Positions 7,927-16,463 of a stretch of DNA of 64,000 nt are shown piece by piece (the first letter of the stretch is position 1; every line of letters starts with the position of its first letter). The stretch spans positions 62,001-126,000 of the forward strand of contig NZ_JAAXCM010000020.1 of the NCBI RefSeq assembly GCF_019734885.1, in the 5' to 3' direction. The notes under the pieces were generated by a model that made no database searches, had not been told where the DNA came from, and saw only the letters and a list, made by a program, of their open reading frames with translations. The stretch is from Pseudocoprococcus catus (GTDB lineage Bacteria; Bacillota; Clostridia; Lachnospirales; Lachnospiraceae). The translations under genes and the position numbers were made by a program.

Positions 7927-9384
7927 TTGTTATATATAGGAGTCGACCTGGGAACTTCCGCGGTAAAGCTGCTAATGATGGATGCGTCTGGCGATATTAA
8001 GAAGGTTGTGTCCAGAGAGTATCCGCTGTTTTTTCCGCAGCCGGGGTGGTCTGAGCAGCATCCGGAGGATTGGTTTACCCAGGCGATGGATGGGCTGAAG
8101 GAACTAACGGCTGAGTGTGACAAGTCTCAGGTGGCTGGTATCAGTTTCGGAGGACAGATGCATGGTCTGGTTGCGTTAGATGCCGATGATCAGGTGATTC
8201 GTCCGGCGATTCTGTGGAATGACGGCAGAACCGGTGAAGAAACAGAGTTCCTGAATACAGTGATCGGCAAGGATAAGTTGTCTGCTTACACGGCCAACAT
8301 TGCTTTTGCCGGTTTTACGGCACCGAAGATTTTGTGGATGCGAAAGCATGAGCCGGAGAATTTTGCGAAGATTGTAAAAATCATGCTGCCGAAGGATTAT
8401 CTGGCTTATCGGTTATCCGGTATTTTCTGTACAGATGTGTCCGATGCATCCGGTATGCTTCTGATGGATGTGAAGCATCGCTGCTGGTCGAAGAAAATGC
8501 TTGATATCTGCGGTATTACAGGAGAAATGCTGCCAAAGCTTTATGAGAGCTATGAAGTGGTGGGTACACTGAAAAAGGAAATCGCAGAGGAACTGGGCTT
8601 TTCTGAAAATGTAAAAATTATTGCCGGTGCCGGCGATAATGCAGCAGCGGCAGTGGGAACAGGTACGGTGGGAGAAGGCAAATGCAATATTTCGCTTGGG
8701 ACTTCCGGAACAATTTTCATTTCCAGTGGGCATTTTGGTGTGGATGAATACAATGCGCTGCATTCCTTTGCCCATGCAGATGGTCATTATCACCTGATGG
8801 GCTGCATGCTCAGTGCGGCATCCTGCAATAAATGGTGGAATGAAGAAATTCTGAAAACCAAAGATTATAGCGCGGAGCAGACGGGAATTACGAAGCTGGG
8901 CGAAAATCATGTCTATTTCCTTCCGTATCTGATGGGTGAGCGTTCACCCCACAATAATCCGGACGCAAGAGCCATGTTCATCGGCATGTCTATGGATACA
9001 AAAAAAGAAGAAATGACCCAGGCAGTGCTGGAAGGAGTTGCTTTTGGTCTGAGAGATTCTCTGGAGGTAGCCAGAAGTCTCGGTATCAGCCCTGAGAGAA
9101 CGAAAATCTGCGGCGGCGGTGCGAAGAGCTCTCTGTGGCGTCAGATCATTGCCAATGTAATGAATCTGAAGGTGGATGTTCTTGAGAATGAAGAAGGCCC
9201 GGCACTCGGAGGTGCTATGCTGGCGGCTGTGGGATGCGGAGAATATCCGGATGTGGAGACTGCAGCAGCAAAGATTGTCAAGGTGGTGGACACAGTGACA
9301 CCGGAACCTGAGCTGACCAGGAAATACGAAGAACGCTATCAGTATTTCAGAAAGATTTATCCGACTGTAAAGGAATTGTTTTGA
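7927..9384 (+). CDS. xylB: Xylulokinase
   Basis: Phosphorylates D-xylulose to D-xylulose-5-phosphate. FGGY kinase motifs: LYIGVDLGTSAVKLLMMD at the N-terminus, VAGISFGGQMHGLVALD, WNDGRT, AGAGDNAAAAVGTGTVG with the catalytic-base Asp, SLGTSGTIF, and GGGAKSSLWRQI near the C-terminus. I place the start at TTG 7927: AGGAGG at 7914-7919 is 7 nt upstream, the protein is then 485 residues as usual for XylB, and the longer frame from 7846 adds a non-homologous leader. The xylulose it uses could come from the isomerase encoded just upstream. Confidence 0.95.
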   Translation: MLYIGVDLGTSAVKLLMMDASGDIKKVVSREYPLFFPQPGWSEQHPEDWFTQAMDGLKELTAECDKSQVAGISFGGQMHGLVALDADDQVIRPAILWNDGRTGEETEFLNTVIGKDKLSAYTANIAFAGFTAPKILWMRKHEPENFAKIVKIMLPKDYLAYRLSGIFCTDVSDASGMLLMDVKHRCWSKKMLDICGITGEMLPKLYESYEVVGTLKKEIAEELGFSENVKIIAGAGDNAAAAVGTGTVGEGKCNISLGTSGTIFISSGHFGVDEYNALHSFAHADGHYHLMGCMLSAASCNKWWNEEILKTKDYSAEQTGITKLGENHVYFLPYLMGERSPHNNPDARAMFIGMSMDTKKEEMTQAVLEGVAFGLRDSLEVARSLGISPERTKICGGGAKSSLWRQIIANVMNLKVDVLENEEGPALGGAMLAAVGCGEYPDVETAAAKIVKVVDTVTPEPELTRKYEERYQYFRKIYPTVKELF

Positions 9385-9468
9385 GAGAACAAGAAAAATG
9401 ATTCGGTGAAAATTCTCGGTTAAAAACAGATAATCGGCGAAAGAAAATGTTAATGCCGTAAAACAAAT

Positions 9469-9502
9469 GAAGCACTCATTTACGCAATGAGTGCTTCAAA
9501 TT
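9469..9502. terminator. Bidirectional terminator between xylB and the convergent TauE gene
   Basis: A perfect 12-bp stem, GAAGCACTCATT (9469-9480) with AATGAGTGCTTC (9486-9497) and a 5-nt loop, is flanked by an A-rich stretch on the left and AAATTTTG on the right. It can therefore end transcription from both sides. Confidence 0.85.
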
Positions 9503-9549
9503 TTGTGAATTATGAGCCGGAATTCACAGAGTGTGTTTTATTTTGTTAT

Positions 9550-10326
9550 TTACGATAAAAATGAGAACGCCATAACAACGACACCGAGAACAACAAGGAT
9601 TACACCGGTTGCACGGTTCAATGTCTTTGGTGTGGCTTTGTTGGCCAATACCGCAGCAATTCTGGCCCAGATCAGAGTGAAGATGATGCACAGGATCCAG
9701 ACAGCAGGATCCGGCAGGCCGCCGATGGCAAAATGAGAGACTGCTCCGGTAAATGCGGTGAAGGTCATGATAAAGACGCTTGTTCCAACGGCTGTTTTGA
9801 GTTCGTATCCCAGAACAGAAGTCAGGATCAGAAGCATCATCATACCGCCGCCGGCACCGATAAAGCCGCATATAAATCCGATAATGATACCGCAGATAAC
9901 AGACTGCATGGCACGTTTCTTAGCGGATACGCCCTGCATCGCTTCCTTGGTAGTCATAACCGGTCTCACAATGAATTTGATACCCAACAGGAAAGTCATA
10001 AAGACGGAGAAATTGCCCATGGTTGCGGATGGAACCAGGCTGGATATATAGCTGCCCACAACAGTGAAGATCAGGACAGTAACCATCATGATCAGGCCGT
10101 TTTTGATATCCAGATTCTTGTTCTTGCCGTAAGTATAAGCAGAAACGGCGCTGGCCAGTACATCGGATGATAATGCAATGCCTACGGCCGTATAGGGGTC
10201 AATACCGAGAAAGGTGATGAGGATCGGACTGATGACGGCGGCAGCACTCATACCGGCAAAACCTGTTCCCAGACCGGCTCCCATGCCGGCAAAAAAAGTA
10301 ACAATAATCGTAAAAAGTAAATGCAT
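9550..10326 (-). CDS. TauE/SafE family sulfite/organosulfonate exporter-like membrane protein
   Basis: A 258-residue integral membrane protein of the TauE/SafE (DUF81) family, whose members export sulfite, sulfoacetate or similar anions; the substrate here is unknown. It is almost entirely hydrophobic, with Gly-rich family blocks GMGAGLGTGFAGMSAAAVISP at the N-terminus (given here in part: GAGLGTGFAGMSAA) and GFICGFIGAGGGMMML in the middle, the two internally repeated TauE motifs. It starts 2 nt after the stop of the MarR gene and has GGAGGAC in that gene's end, so the two are translationally coupled and the MarR protein probably controls it. Confidence 0.85.
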   Translation of the reverse strand: MHLLFTIIVTFFAGMGAGLGTGFAGMSAAAVISPILITFLGIDPYTAVGIALSSDVLASAVSAYTYGKNKNLDIKNGLIMMVTVLIFTVVGSYISSLVPSATMGNFSVFMTFLLGIKFIVRPVMTTKEAMQGVSAKKRAMQSVICGIIIGFICGFIGAGGGMMMLLILTSVLGYELKTAVGTSVFIMTFTAFTGAVSHFAIGGLPDPAVWILCIIFTLIWARIAAVLANKATPKTLNRATGVILVVLGVVVMAFSFLS

Positions 10327-10328
10327 AA

Positions 10329-10760
10329 CTAGTTGTCCTCCAGAATAAGATTCAGATTGAGTTCCATTTGCTGCATGCCCTGGAATATGGTTTGGCGTGT
10401 GGTATCGTCGATATCTGCAAAAAGCTGTTCAACAAAGTGTTCCTGCAGCTGCTGGCCTCTGCTGATGATAGGCTGTGCCTTATCGGTACAGAGAAGCTGG
10501 ACTTTACGTCGGTCACCTTCTACATTCTTTCGGACCAGATAACCTTCATTTACAAGCTTATCAATGTTGACAGAGACAAGATTCGCTTTAAGCTTTCGGA
10601 CTTCGACAATATCTCTGGCTGTTTTGAATTCAGGGTTATTGGCCAGAAACATAAGAATATCAAAAGCTGTCTGGGGCAGTTTCAGTTCATGGCAGAGCGG
10701 TTTGCACATGCTTTCATAGGCCAGAGACAGTTTCCTTGGAAATTCAATACCTAATTTCAC
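10329..10760 (-). CDS. MarR family transcriptional regulator
   Basis: A 143-residue winged-helix regulator. It has the helix-turn-helix region FDILMFLANNPEFKTARDIVEVRKLKANLVSVNIDKLV and the wing GYLVRKNVEGDRRKVQLL typical of MarR proteins (DRR in the wing). Start is a GTG at 10760 with AAGGAGG 7 nt upstream. First gene of a two-gene unit with the TauE/SafE exporter, whose expression it most likely represses. An inverted repeat just upstream is a good candidate for autoregulation. Confidence 0.88.
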   Translation of the reverse strand: MKLGIEFPRKLSLAYESMCKPLCHELKLPQTAFDILMFLANNPEFKTARDIVEVRKLKANLVSVNIDKLVNEGYLVRKNVEGDRRKVQLLCTDKAQPIISRGQQLQEHFVEQLFADIDDTTRQTIFQGMQQMELNLNLILEDN

Positions 10761-10782
10761 AAAAAGCCTCCTTATAGAATAA

Positions 10783-10817
10783 TTAGTTCAAATTTGAAAT
10801 ATCTATTTATGAACTAA
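10783..10817. promoter_or_regulatory. Probable MarR operator upstream of marR-tauE
   Basis: TTAGTTCA at 10783-10790 is repeated inverted as TGAACTAA at 10810-10817, and the left half overlaps a smaller palindrome TTCAAATTTGAA (10787-10798). MarR proteins bind AT-rich dyads of this kind in their own promoters. The site lies 23-57 bp upstream of the GTG start. Confidence 0.65.
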
Positions 10818-10840
10818 TATAAACCATAAGGAGACTTTTG

Positions 10841-12232
10841 TCAAATATGGAAAACATCAATCAGGAATACCATTGCCAGTCCATAGTATGTAACGACAGC
10901 TACCAGATCATTGACAGTTGTAATCAGCGGGCCGGATGCAACCGCCGGGTCCACGTGGATTTTGTGGAAAAACATTGGCACAATGGTGCCGATCATGCTG
11001 GAAACGACCATGGCCACAACCAGTGAGAGGCCGACACAGCCTGAGATCAGGAAAGCGGAAAGCCATGCGTATTTCTTGAAAAAGTGGATGTAGACACCGA
11101 GAAATACCAGAGCCATCAGGCCAAGGCTGATGCCATTGAAGAAACCGATTCTCATTTCCTTGCCGAGAAGGTAGAGTTTCTTTCTTGTGTTCAGGTTTTC
11201 ATCCATCAGAACACGGATAGTAACAGCCAGGGACTGTGTGCCGACATTGCCTGCCATATCAAGAACCAGTGATTGGAAACAGATAACAATCGGCAGAACG
11301 GCAACAACGGATTCGAAGATACCCACAACCGAGGATACACCCATGCCCAGAAATAACAGGATGATCAGCCAGGGCAGTCTTTTCTTCATGCTGATGATGG
11401 TCGTTTCATTTAAGTCTTCTTCAGATGTCAGACCACCGAGCTTTGCATAATCATCGCCCATGGCATCGTCAACGAGTTCCACAATGTCCGTTGCGGTCAG
11501 GATGCCGGCGATACGGCCCTCTTTGGTCAGAACAGGAAGAGAGTCTTCTTCGTAATCGGCAATCTTGTCAATGCAGTCGTTGATTTTCTCGTGTTCGCAG
11601 ACATAAGGATAGGAACGACTGATAATGTCGGACAGGGCATCATTTTCGCGGGCAATGATTAAATCCTTCAGATCAATGGCACCTACAAATTTCTCATCCT
11701 TATCCACAACGTAAATGGTGGAAATATTGTCATGTTCACCAGCCTGGCGAACGAGAGCGCTCATGGCTTCACGGATGGATAATTTGTCGGAAATACAGAT
11801 GAAGTTGTTGGTCATACAGCTTCCGATTTCGTCATCATCATAGGAAAGCAGTCTGCGGACGTCCTTTCGGGTATCTTCATCCAGATGGCTGACAAGTTCC
11901 TGTTTTTTGTGTTCGGTCAGATCATCCAGAATGTCCAGTGCATCATCGGCATCCATGTAAGAAACCACTTTGGCAGCCTTTTCAATCGGAAGTTCTTCAA
12001 TATATTTTTCAGAATCATCCAGATAAGAAAAGATTTCAGCTACTTTCTGTGCGCCGAGGACAGGATAGAGTTGCTTTCTTTCGTTTTCACTCAGCAAGGT
12101 GATCGCTTCAGCAATATCTTTCTCATGGTAATCGGAAAGCAGCTTCGGCAATTTGGTGGTATCTGTTTCCGTGCGGATAATCTTTAACAGTTCTTTTACA
12201 TAATCTTTCTTGTAAAACATTCTTTTTTTCAT
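10841..12232 (-). CDS. mgtE: Magnesium transporter MgtE
   Basis: A 463-residue Mg2+ channel/transporter. It has the cytoplasmic N domain of helical repeats (about residues 20-130), a tandem CBS pair that senses Mg2+ (about 135-255, with IYVVDKDEKFVGAIDLKDL and ILTATDIVELVDDAM), a linker helix, and five membrane helices. The family signature GNVGTQSLAV and the pore-region TTVNDLVAVVTYYG with its Asp are present. Start chosen at ATG 12232 with AAGGAGGAC upstream; the longer frame adds 17 non-conserved residues. No M-box riboswitch was recognised, but the leader can form an attenuator-like hairpin. Confidence 0.95.
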   Translation of the reverse strand: MKKRMFYKKDYVKELLKIIRTETDTTKLPKLLSDYHEKDIAEAITLLSENERKQLYPVLGAQKVAEIFSYLDDSEKYIEELPIEKAAKVVSYMDADDALDILDDLTEHKKQELVSHLDEDTRKDVRRLLSYDDDEIGSCMTNNFICISDKLSIREAMSALVRQAGEHDNISTIYVVDKDEKFVGAIDLKDLIIARENDALSDIISRSYPYVCEHEKINDCIDKIADYEEDSLPVLTKEGRIAGILTATDIVELVDDAMGDDYAKLGGLTSEEDLNETTIISMKKRLPWLIILLFLGMGVSSVVGIFESVVAVLPIVICFQSLVLDMAGNVGTQSLAVTIRVLMDENLNTRKKLYLLGKEMRIGFFNGISLGLMALVFLGVYIHFFKKYAWLSAFLISGCVGLSLVVAMVVSSMIGTIVPMFFHKIHVDPAVASGPLITTVNDLVAVVTYYGLAMVFLIDVFHI

Positions 12233-12264
12233 GTCGTCCTCCTTGTCACCCCAAAAAAGGGCAT

Positions 12265-12321
12265 AAAAAATACATCGCTTCACGTTTCAGTTTAATAGCA
12301 TAGACTGTTGGATGCGATGTA
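12265..12321 (-). promoter_or_regulatory. Attenuator-like hairpin in the mgtE leader
   Basis: Read on the minus strand, TACATCGC (12321-12314) pairs with GCGATGTA (12278-12271) and is followed at once by TTTTTT, 32 bases before the mgtE ATG. The 35-nt loop could hold an alternative structure. The layout is that of a leader terminator, but the ligand or trigger is unknown. Confidence 0.4.
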
Positions 12322-12769
12322 CAAAAGAACGCACGAAAATATAGGATGCGTATAGAAAAGAGGTTGCCCAAAGGCCCCATGTCTGCAAAGCAGAGGCAAA
12401 TTCCATACGAATATGTTGTGTCTGCTTTGCAGGCACAACTATTGTATTAAGATTTACGCGAGCAACGAGCCAAAGTTCGTGCTTGCACGAGACCTTGGCG
12501 ACTGCCGCGATAACTTGAGAAACTCGCGGAGCGTGTTTCTCATAGTTTGCTTATGGGTCTGGGGCTGAGCTTTCCAAATAGCCGCATTCTGACTGTATAC
12601 TTCTGTTCACCGCATATCTTACTTCGACCTATGCAACTGTCCATGAAAACTCACCTCCATTTAACTTTCAAATTTTGTCAATGATTGACCACTTATAGAA
12701 GTGGGGAATCTCGTATAGAGATAGTCCTTTTGGATAATAGCAGAAAAATCTGGAAAAGACAACCCCCCC
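12322..12769. other. Gene-poor stretch at the start of the decayed region
   Basis: About 450 bases with no convincing long gene. It contains small inverted repeats (TCTGCAAAGCAGA near 12392 and a related CTGCTTTGCAG near 12432; a TTCGTGC-TTGCACGA hairpin near 12477), the 34-codon minus-strand ORF described separately, and a CCACTT/AAGTGG hairpin near 12690. Its character suggests the scar of a mobile element, but no transposase or recombinase remains. Confidence 0.4.
12540..12644 (-). CDS. Short 34-residue ORF of unknown function
   Basis: A 34-codon frame starting ATG at 12644 and preceded by GGAGGTGAG. The peptide is basic and begins MDSCIGRSKICGEQKY and ends KLSPRPISKL. I do not recognise a family. 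It lies in the gene-poor, decayed stretch upstream of mgtE, facing the same way as mgtE. The good ribosome binding site is the only support, so it may be a remnant of a mobile element rather than an expressed gene. Confidence 0.35.
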   Translation of the reverse strand: MDSCIGRSKICGEQKYTVRMRLFGKLSPRPISKL

Positions 12770-13925
12770 TAAAAACAATTTTTAATTTTTATGGTAAAGT
12801 TTTGTATCGCTTTCTGTTGTTTGCATTGTCCTGCTGCTGGTCATCGGAATTTTTTCCACCGGGTATAGTATGCAGAACATTTTGTCAACGCAGCTGCGCA
12901 CGGAAATACCATATGAATATAGTGTCATAGACTATAATAATGGTGAAACGGATACGATTTTAAGCCGACTGCCCTCTGAAATCAAGGATAGCAGCCTGAT
13001 TGCAGACAGCTATGAATGTGTGGAAGGGATCATGGCAGAGGGAAAGGTATATTACAAGGAGTATGACGTTCAAATACCAGAAACATTGGCTGCTTATAGA
13101 TTTGGAGATTTACCAATGATGTTTGTAAGCCTGTCAGATTATAATGGTTTGCGCAAATTGCAAGGCATGGAGGCGGTTGATTTATCAGAAAATAACTATA
13201 GAATCTTATATGATAAAGACACTGTTCGTGAACTTGCAAAACAATTTCATGATAAAAATATCAATCTAACTCTTGACGGAAACGTGCTTTCTCTGGTGAA
13301 TGAAGCTGAAGAATTTATCATGTCAAATAGTGGCATGGGTCAAATCATATTTGTAGTCGCAGATGCATGGATGAAAAATATGAATGTCGATACAATGATA
13401 TGGAATGTACAGTGTGTGAGTGAAGACGCAGCAAAAGAATTTGGTGCATTGTTGGATAATTATCAGGAAAAGAGCGAAAGAGAATGTGCCTTTGTGCATT
13501 ACGTGAGTAAGCAGCAGGTATATGAATCTTCAGTTACTACAAAGGCAATCATAGCATTTCTGGCAATTTACCTTGGTATTGTATTTATGATAGCTTGTGC
13601 AGCAATTCTTGCTATTCAGCAGCTATCCGAAGCTACTGATAATGTAGAACGATACAATCTCCTAAAAAAACTGGGTGTAGAACGACGTGAACTGAATCGC
13701 GCACTATTCATCCAAATTCTTAGCTATTTTCTGTTTCCGCTTTTACTGGCAGTGATTCATTCAGTTGTTGGCTTGACGGTGGCAAGCCGGGAAGTTATCG
13801 AGGTGTTTGGAGATATGAATGTAGCATCCACGATCTTTGCAACATCGGTATTTATTGTGTTAGTGTATGGAAGTTATTTCCTGCTGACATATGTGGGAAG
13901 TAAAAGCGTTATTAACAAAGGATAG
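12770..13925 (+). pseudogene. Broken ABC transporter permease (FtsX/MacB-like), 3' part
   Basis: From the ATG at 12870 there are 351 codons: an extracellular domain and three predicted membrane helices near the C-terminus (IIAFLAIYLGIVFMIACAAIL, cited in part as AIYLGIVFMIACAAIL; ILSYFLFPLLLAVIH; STIFATSVFIVLVYGSYFLL). The helix-breaking segment between them, YNLLKKLGVERRELNRA, is the FtsX-family coupling region. The first membrane helix is split between frames: FYGKVLYRFLLFAL lies in one frame and IVLLLVIGIFSTGYS in another, so a frameshift sits near 12810-12830. A full permease of this type is twice as long with an ATPase partner; neither is here. Confidence 0.75.
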
Positions 13926-13997
13926 TATAAAATGTACCCTATAGATTGGACACTTTGAGTTTTAAAACTGAGAAATCGGAATTTTATGAGGTGAGTT

Positions 13998-14260
13998 ATG
14001 TAAAAAGCAAAAGCAATTAATATTTTGGGAGAATTTTGTGGCAAGCGTGATATAGAAGAATTTACACAAAATGTATTAGAAAAAAATTGGAATCAATCAG
14101 GCTGATGTAATGGTTTTATTTGGAGGAAACATTATAGCCGGTGGTGATATTCTTGCTGAAGCCATTCAGAACGAAGTGGCAAAGAAAAATATTATTGTCG
14201 GAGGTGCTGGACACACAACAGAGACATTGAGAAATGTTGCTGGAGCAACAGATTATTTTA
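13998..14260 (+). pseudogene. YdcF/DUF218 family protein, broken fragment
   Basis: Codons read M, stop, then KAKAINILGEFCGKRDIEEF, a YdcF-like start; the frame then breaks in an A7 run at 14080-14086 and continues as INQADVMVLFGGNIIAGGD and NIIVGGAGHTTETLRN, which is the conserved ElyC/SanA/YdcF core. Homology stops near 14240, before the second half of the domain. At least three lesions (stop codon 2, frameshift, 3' truncation) make it a pseudogene. Confidence 0.75.
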
Positions 14261-14318
14261 GGGAATTTAGGTTATTTTATTTTGTAACAAGGAAAGATAG
14301 AAAGGTGTGGATGTTTAT

Positions 14319-15851
14319 ATGGCAAAGAAATTAGACTTAAACAAACCAGTATTTGAATTGGTTCAGGAATATCCTGAGCTTGTAGATGTTTTAAAGGATT
14401 TAGGATTTTCAGAGATTACAAAGCCTGCAATGCTTAACTCTGTGGGACGCATCACAACAATTCCAAAGGGAGCTAAGATGAGAAACATATCCATGATGAA
14501 GGTTGTGCCGGCACTTATGAGTAATGGGTTTGAACTTATTGGGAAGATGCCAAATATCTTTGCACTTGGAAAGAATAATGCAGGAGACGAGACCAGCAGT
14601 GAAGATGGGGCTTTTCAGGAAAATACAAGAGAAAAGATAAAGAGCTATTTAAAGCGACTTGGAGAAGGCGAAGACTTAGAGAGTGTGCGCAAAGACTTCG
14701 TAGAGAATTTTTCAGAGGTAGAGGCATCTGAAATTATGAAAGCTGAGCAGGAGCTAATTAAGGAAGGCACACCAATCACAGAAGTGCAGAAATTGTGCGA
14801 TGTTCACAGTGCCTTATTTCACGGTGCAACAAAGGAAGAAAAGATTGCAAATGCAGAAAAAGCAGTAGAAGAGTCACTTAAGAAAGAGGAGACATCTAAG
14901 AAACTGATGCCGGATGCATACAATCAGAAGCATGCTGCAGCAAAGACTCTTAGAGAAACTGTTGGACATCCGATGTATCGATGGGCTCTTGAAAACGAGA
15001 AGATAGCCGCATTGATTCATGAAATTCAAGGAGATATTGAGTCTGGGAATGATGTAGGAGAGAAGCTATCTGAGCTTCGACAGATTTCTATTCATTATGC
15101 AGAAAAAGGAGATCTTGTCTATCCGGTATTAAAGGTACGCTATGAGATCTCAGGACCTTCGGATGTGATGTGGACAGTGGATGATGAAATTCGTGATGAG
15201 CTAGCTGCACTTGATAAAATATCAGATTATGATGAAGAATGGATGAACCGACTTCAGACAGTTCTCAAACGAGCAGATGAGATGATCTATAAAGAAAATA
15301 ATATTTTATACCCTATCTGCGCAGTGAATTTCAGCAGGGAAGAGTGGTATGGCATTTACGAGGATGCTAAGGACTATGCACCTGTGTTTGGAGTAGAAAT
15401 GATCTGGGATGAGGCAGAAAAATATAGTGCTGATAAAAAAGCAAGAACAGAGGCGGCTCTAAGCGATGGAGAAATCATATTAGGTGGTGGTCATATGACA
15501 GTTCCACAGCTGGAAGCACTTCTCAATACATTGCCTATCGAGATTACATTTGTGGATGATAATAATATCAATCGCTTCTTCAACGAAGGACCAAAGGTGT
15601 TCAAACGCCCTCAGATGGCGATTGACAGGGAAGTATTTTCTTGCCATCCACCTAAGATAGAACCGATGGTGCGAGCAATTTTAGATGATTTTAGAAATAA
15701 TAAGCGTGACAGAGTTCCAGTTTGGATGGAGAAGAATGGAAAACCATTCCTTGTAACATATATGGCAGTAAGAGATAAGAAAGGCAATTATCTTGGAACG
15801 GTTGAAGTAGTACAGGATATGCAGTTTGCAAAAGAGCATTTTGAACAATAA
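14319..15851 (+). CDS. DUF438 protein with DUF1858, hemerythrin-like and PAS domains
   Basis: A 510-residue cytoplasmic protein. Domains in order: DUF1858 (about 1-60, LNKPVFELVQEYPELVDVLKDLGF), DUF438 (about 90-170, ending CDVHSALFHG), a hemerythrin/HHE-like helical bundle (about 205-330, HPMYRWALENEKIAALIHEI ... ISIHYAEKGDLVYPVL ... DDEIRDELAAL) and a C-terminal PAS domain (about 390-505, IEITFVDDNNINRFFNE). Such proteins are proposed to sense or handle metal-bound oxygen/NO or heme, but function is unproven. ATG 14319 is preferred to GTG 14307, which overlaps the AAAGGTG site. It ends with AGGAGG directly before a broken LDH gene. Confidence 0.85.
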   Translation: MAKKLDLNKPVFELVQEYPELVDVLKDLGFSEITKPAMLNSVGRITTIPKGAKMRNISMMKVVPALMSNGFELIGKMPNIFALGKNNAGDETSSEDGAFQENTREKIKSYLKRLGEGEDLESVRKDFVENFSEVEASEIMKAEQELIKEGTPITEVQKLCDVHSALFHGATKEEKIANAEKAVEESLKKEETSKKLMPDAYNQKHAAAKTLRETVGHPMYRWALENEKIAALIHEIQGDIESGNDVGEKLSELRQISIHYAEKGDLVYPVLKVRYEISGPSDVMWTVDDEIRDELAALDKISDYDEEWMNRLQTVLKRADEMIYKENNILYPICAVNFSREEWYGIYEDAKDYAPVFGVEMIWDEAEKYSADKKARTEAALSDGEIILGGGHMTVPQLEALLNTLPIEITFVDDNNINRFFNEGPKVFKRPQMAIDREVFSCHPPKIEPMVRAILDDFRNNKRDRVPVWMEKNGKPFLVTYMAVRDKKGNYLGTVEVVQDMQFAKEHFEQ

Positions 15852-15860
15852 GGAGGGCAA

Positions 15861-16403
15861 GGATATGCACCGAATCGTGTGATTGGATCAGGAACGGTTC
15901 TGGATACAGCAAGACTAAAAGAACGTCTCGGGGAGCATCTGGAAGTAGATAGTCGAAGTGTTCATGCGTTTATTGTTGGAGAACATGGAGACAGTGAGAT
16001 TGCCGCTTGGTCAAGTGCCAACGTGTCAGGTATTCCACTCCATGATTTCTGCGAGATGAGAGGGCATCATGACCATGAAGGAGCTACGTCAGAAATTGCG
16101 GAGAAAGTAAAAAACAGCGCCTATGAAATTATTCAAAGGAAGGGTGCTACTTATTATGGAATAGCAATGTCGGTAAAGAGAATATGTGAAGCTATAATCA
16201 GAGATGAACGTTCGATACTTCCAATTTCAACAATGATGGATGGAGAATACGGAATCAAGGATGTAGTTCTGTCTATGCCAAGTATTGTAGGTGCAGAAGG
16301 ATTTCTATCAAAGATTCCCATTTCACTATCTGAAGATGAAATCAAGGCATTACACAAATCAGCTGAAACACTGAAATCAGTGCTGGAAGAGGCATTGGAA
16401 TAA
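15861..16403 (+). pseudogene. L-lactate dehydrogenase, C-terminal half only
   Basis: The frame GYAPNRVIGSGTVLDTARLKE matches L-LDH from about residue 145 onward and continues to a normal C-terminus (about 180 codons of a 315-residue enzyme). The catalytic His motif VGEHGDSE is kept but the whole NAD-binding Rossmann domain is missing. A good AGGAGG (15852-15857) and an out-of-frame ATG (15865) precede the fragment, as if the start of a gene were joined to the LDH remnant by deletion. Translation from the in-frame GTG at 15879 is possible but could not give an active enzyme. Confidence 0.85.
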
Positions 16404-16437
16404 AATTGTTGTGAAATCGCATACAGCGTATGTGGCA

Positions 16438-16463
16438 AAGGGGATGGGCGCATCCCCTTTTTT
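16438..16463. terminator. Bidirectional terminator
   Basis: AAGGGGATG (16438-16446) pairs with CATCCCCTT (16451-16459) over a GGCG loop and is followed by TTTTC. It separates the LDH remnant from the convergent Crp/Fnr gene. Confidence 0.85.

Noticed and set aside
12265-12480. M-box (ykoK) riboswitch upstream of mgtE
   Set aside because: The conserved M-box core (GAGGCTCC-type and following loops) is not found on the minus strand; only a simple hairpin with U-run is seen.
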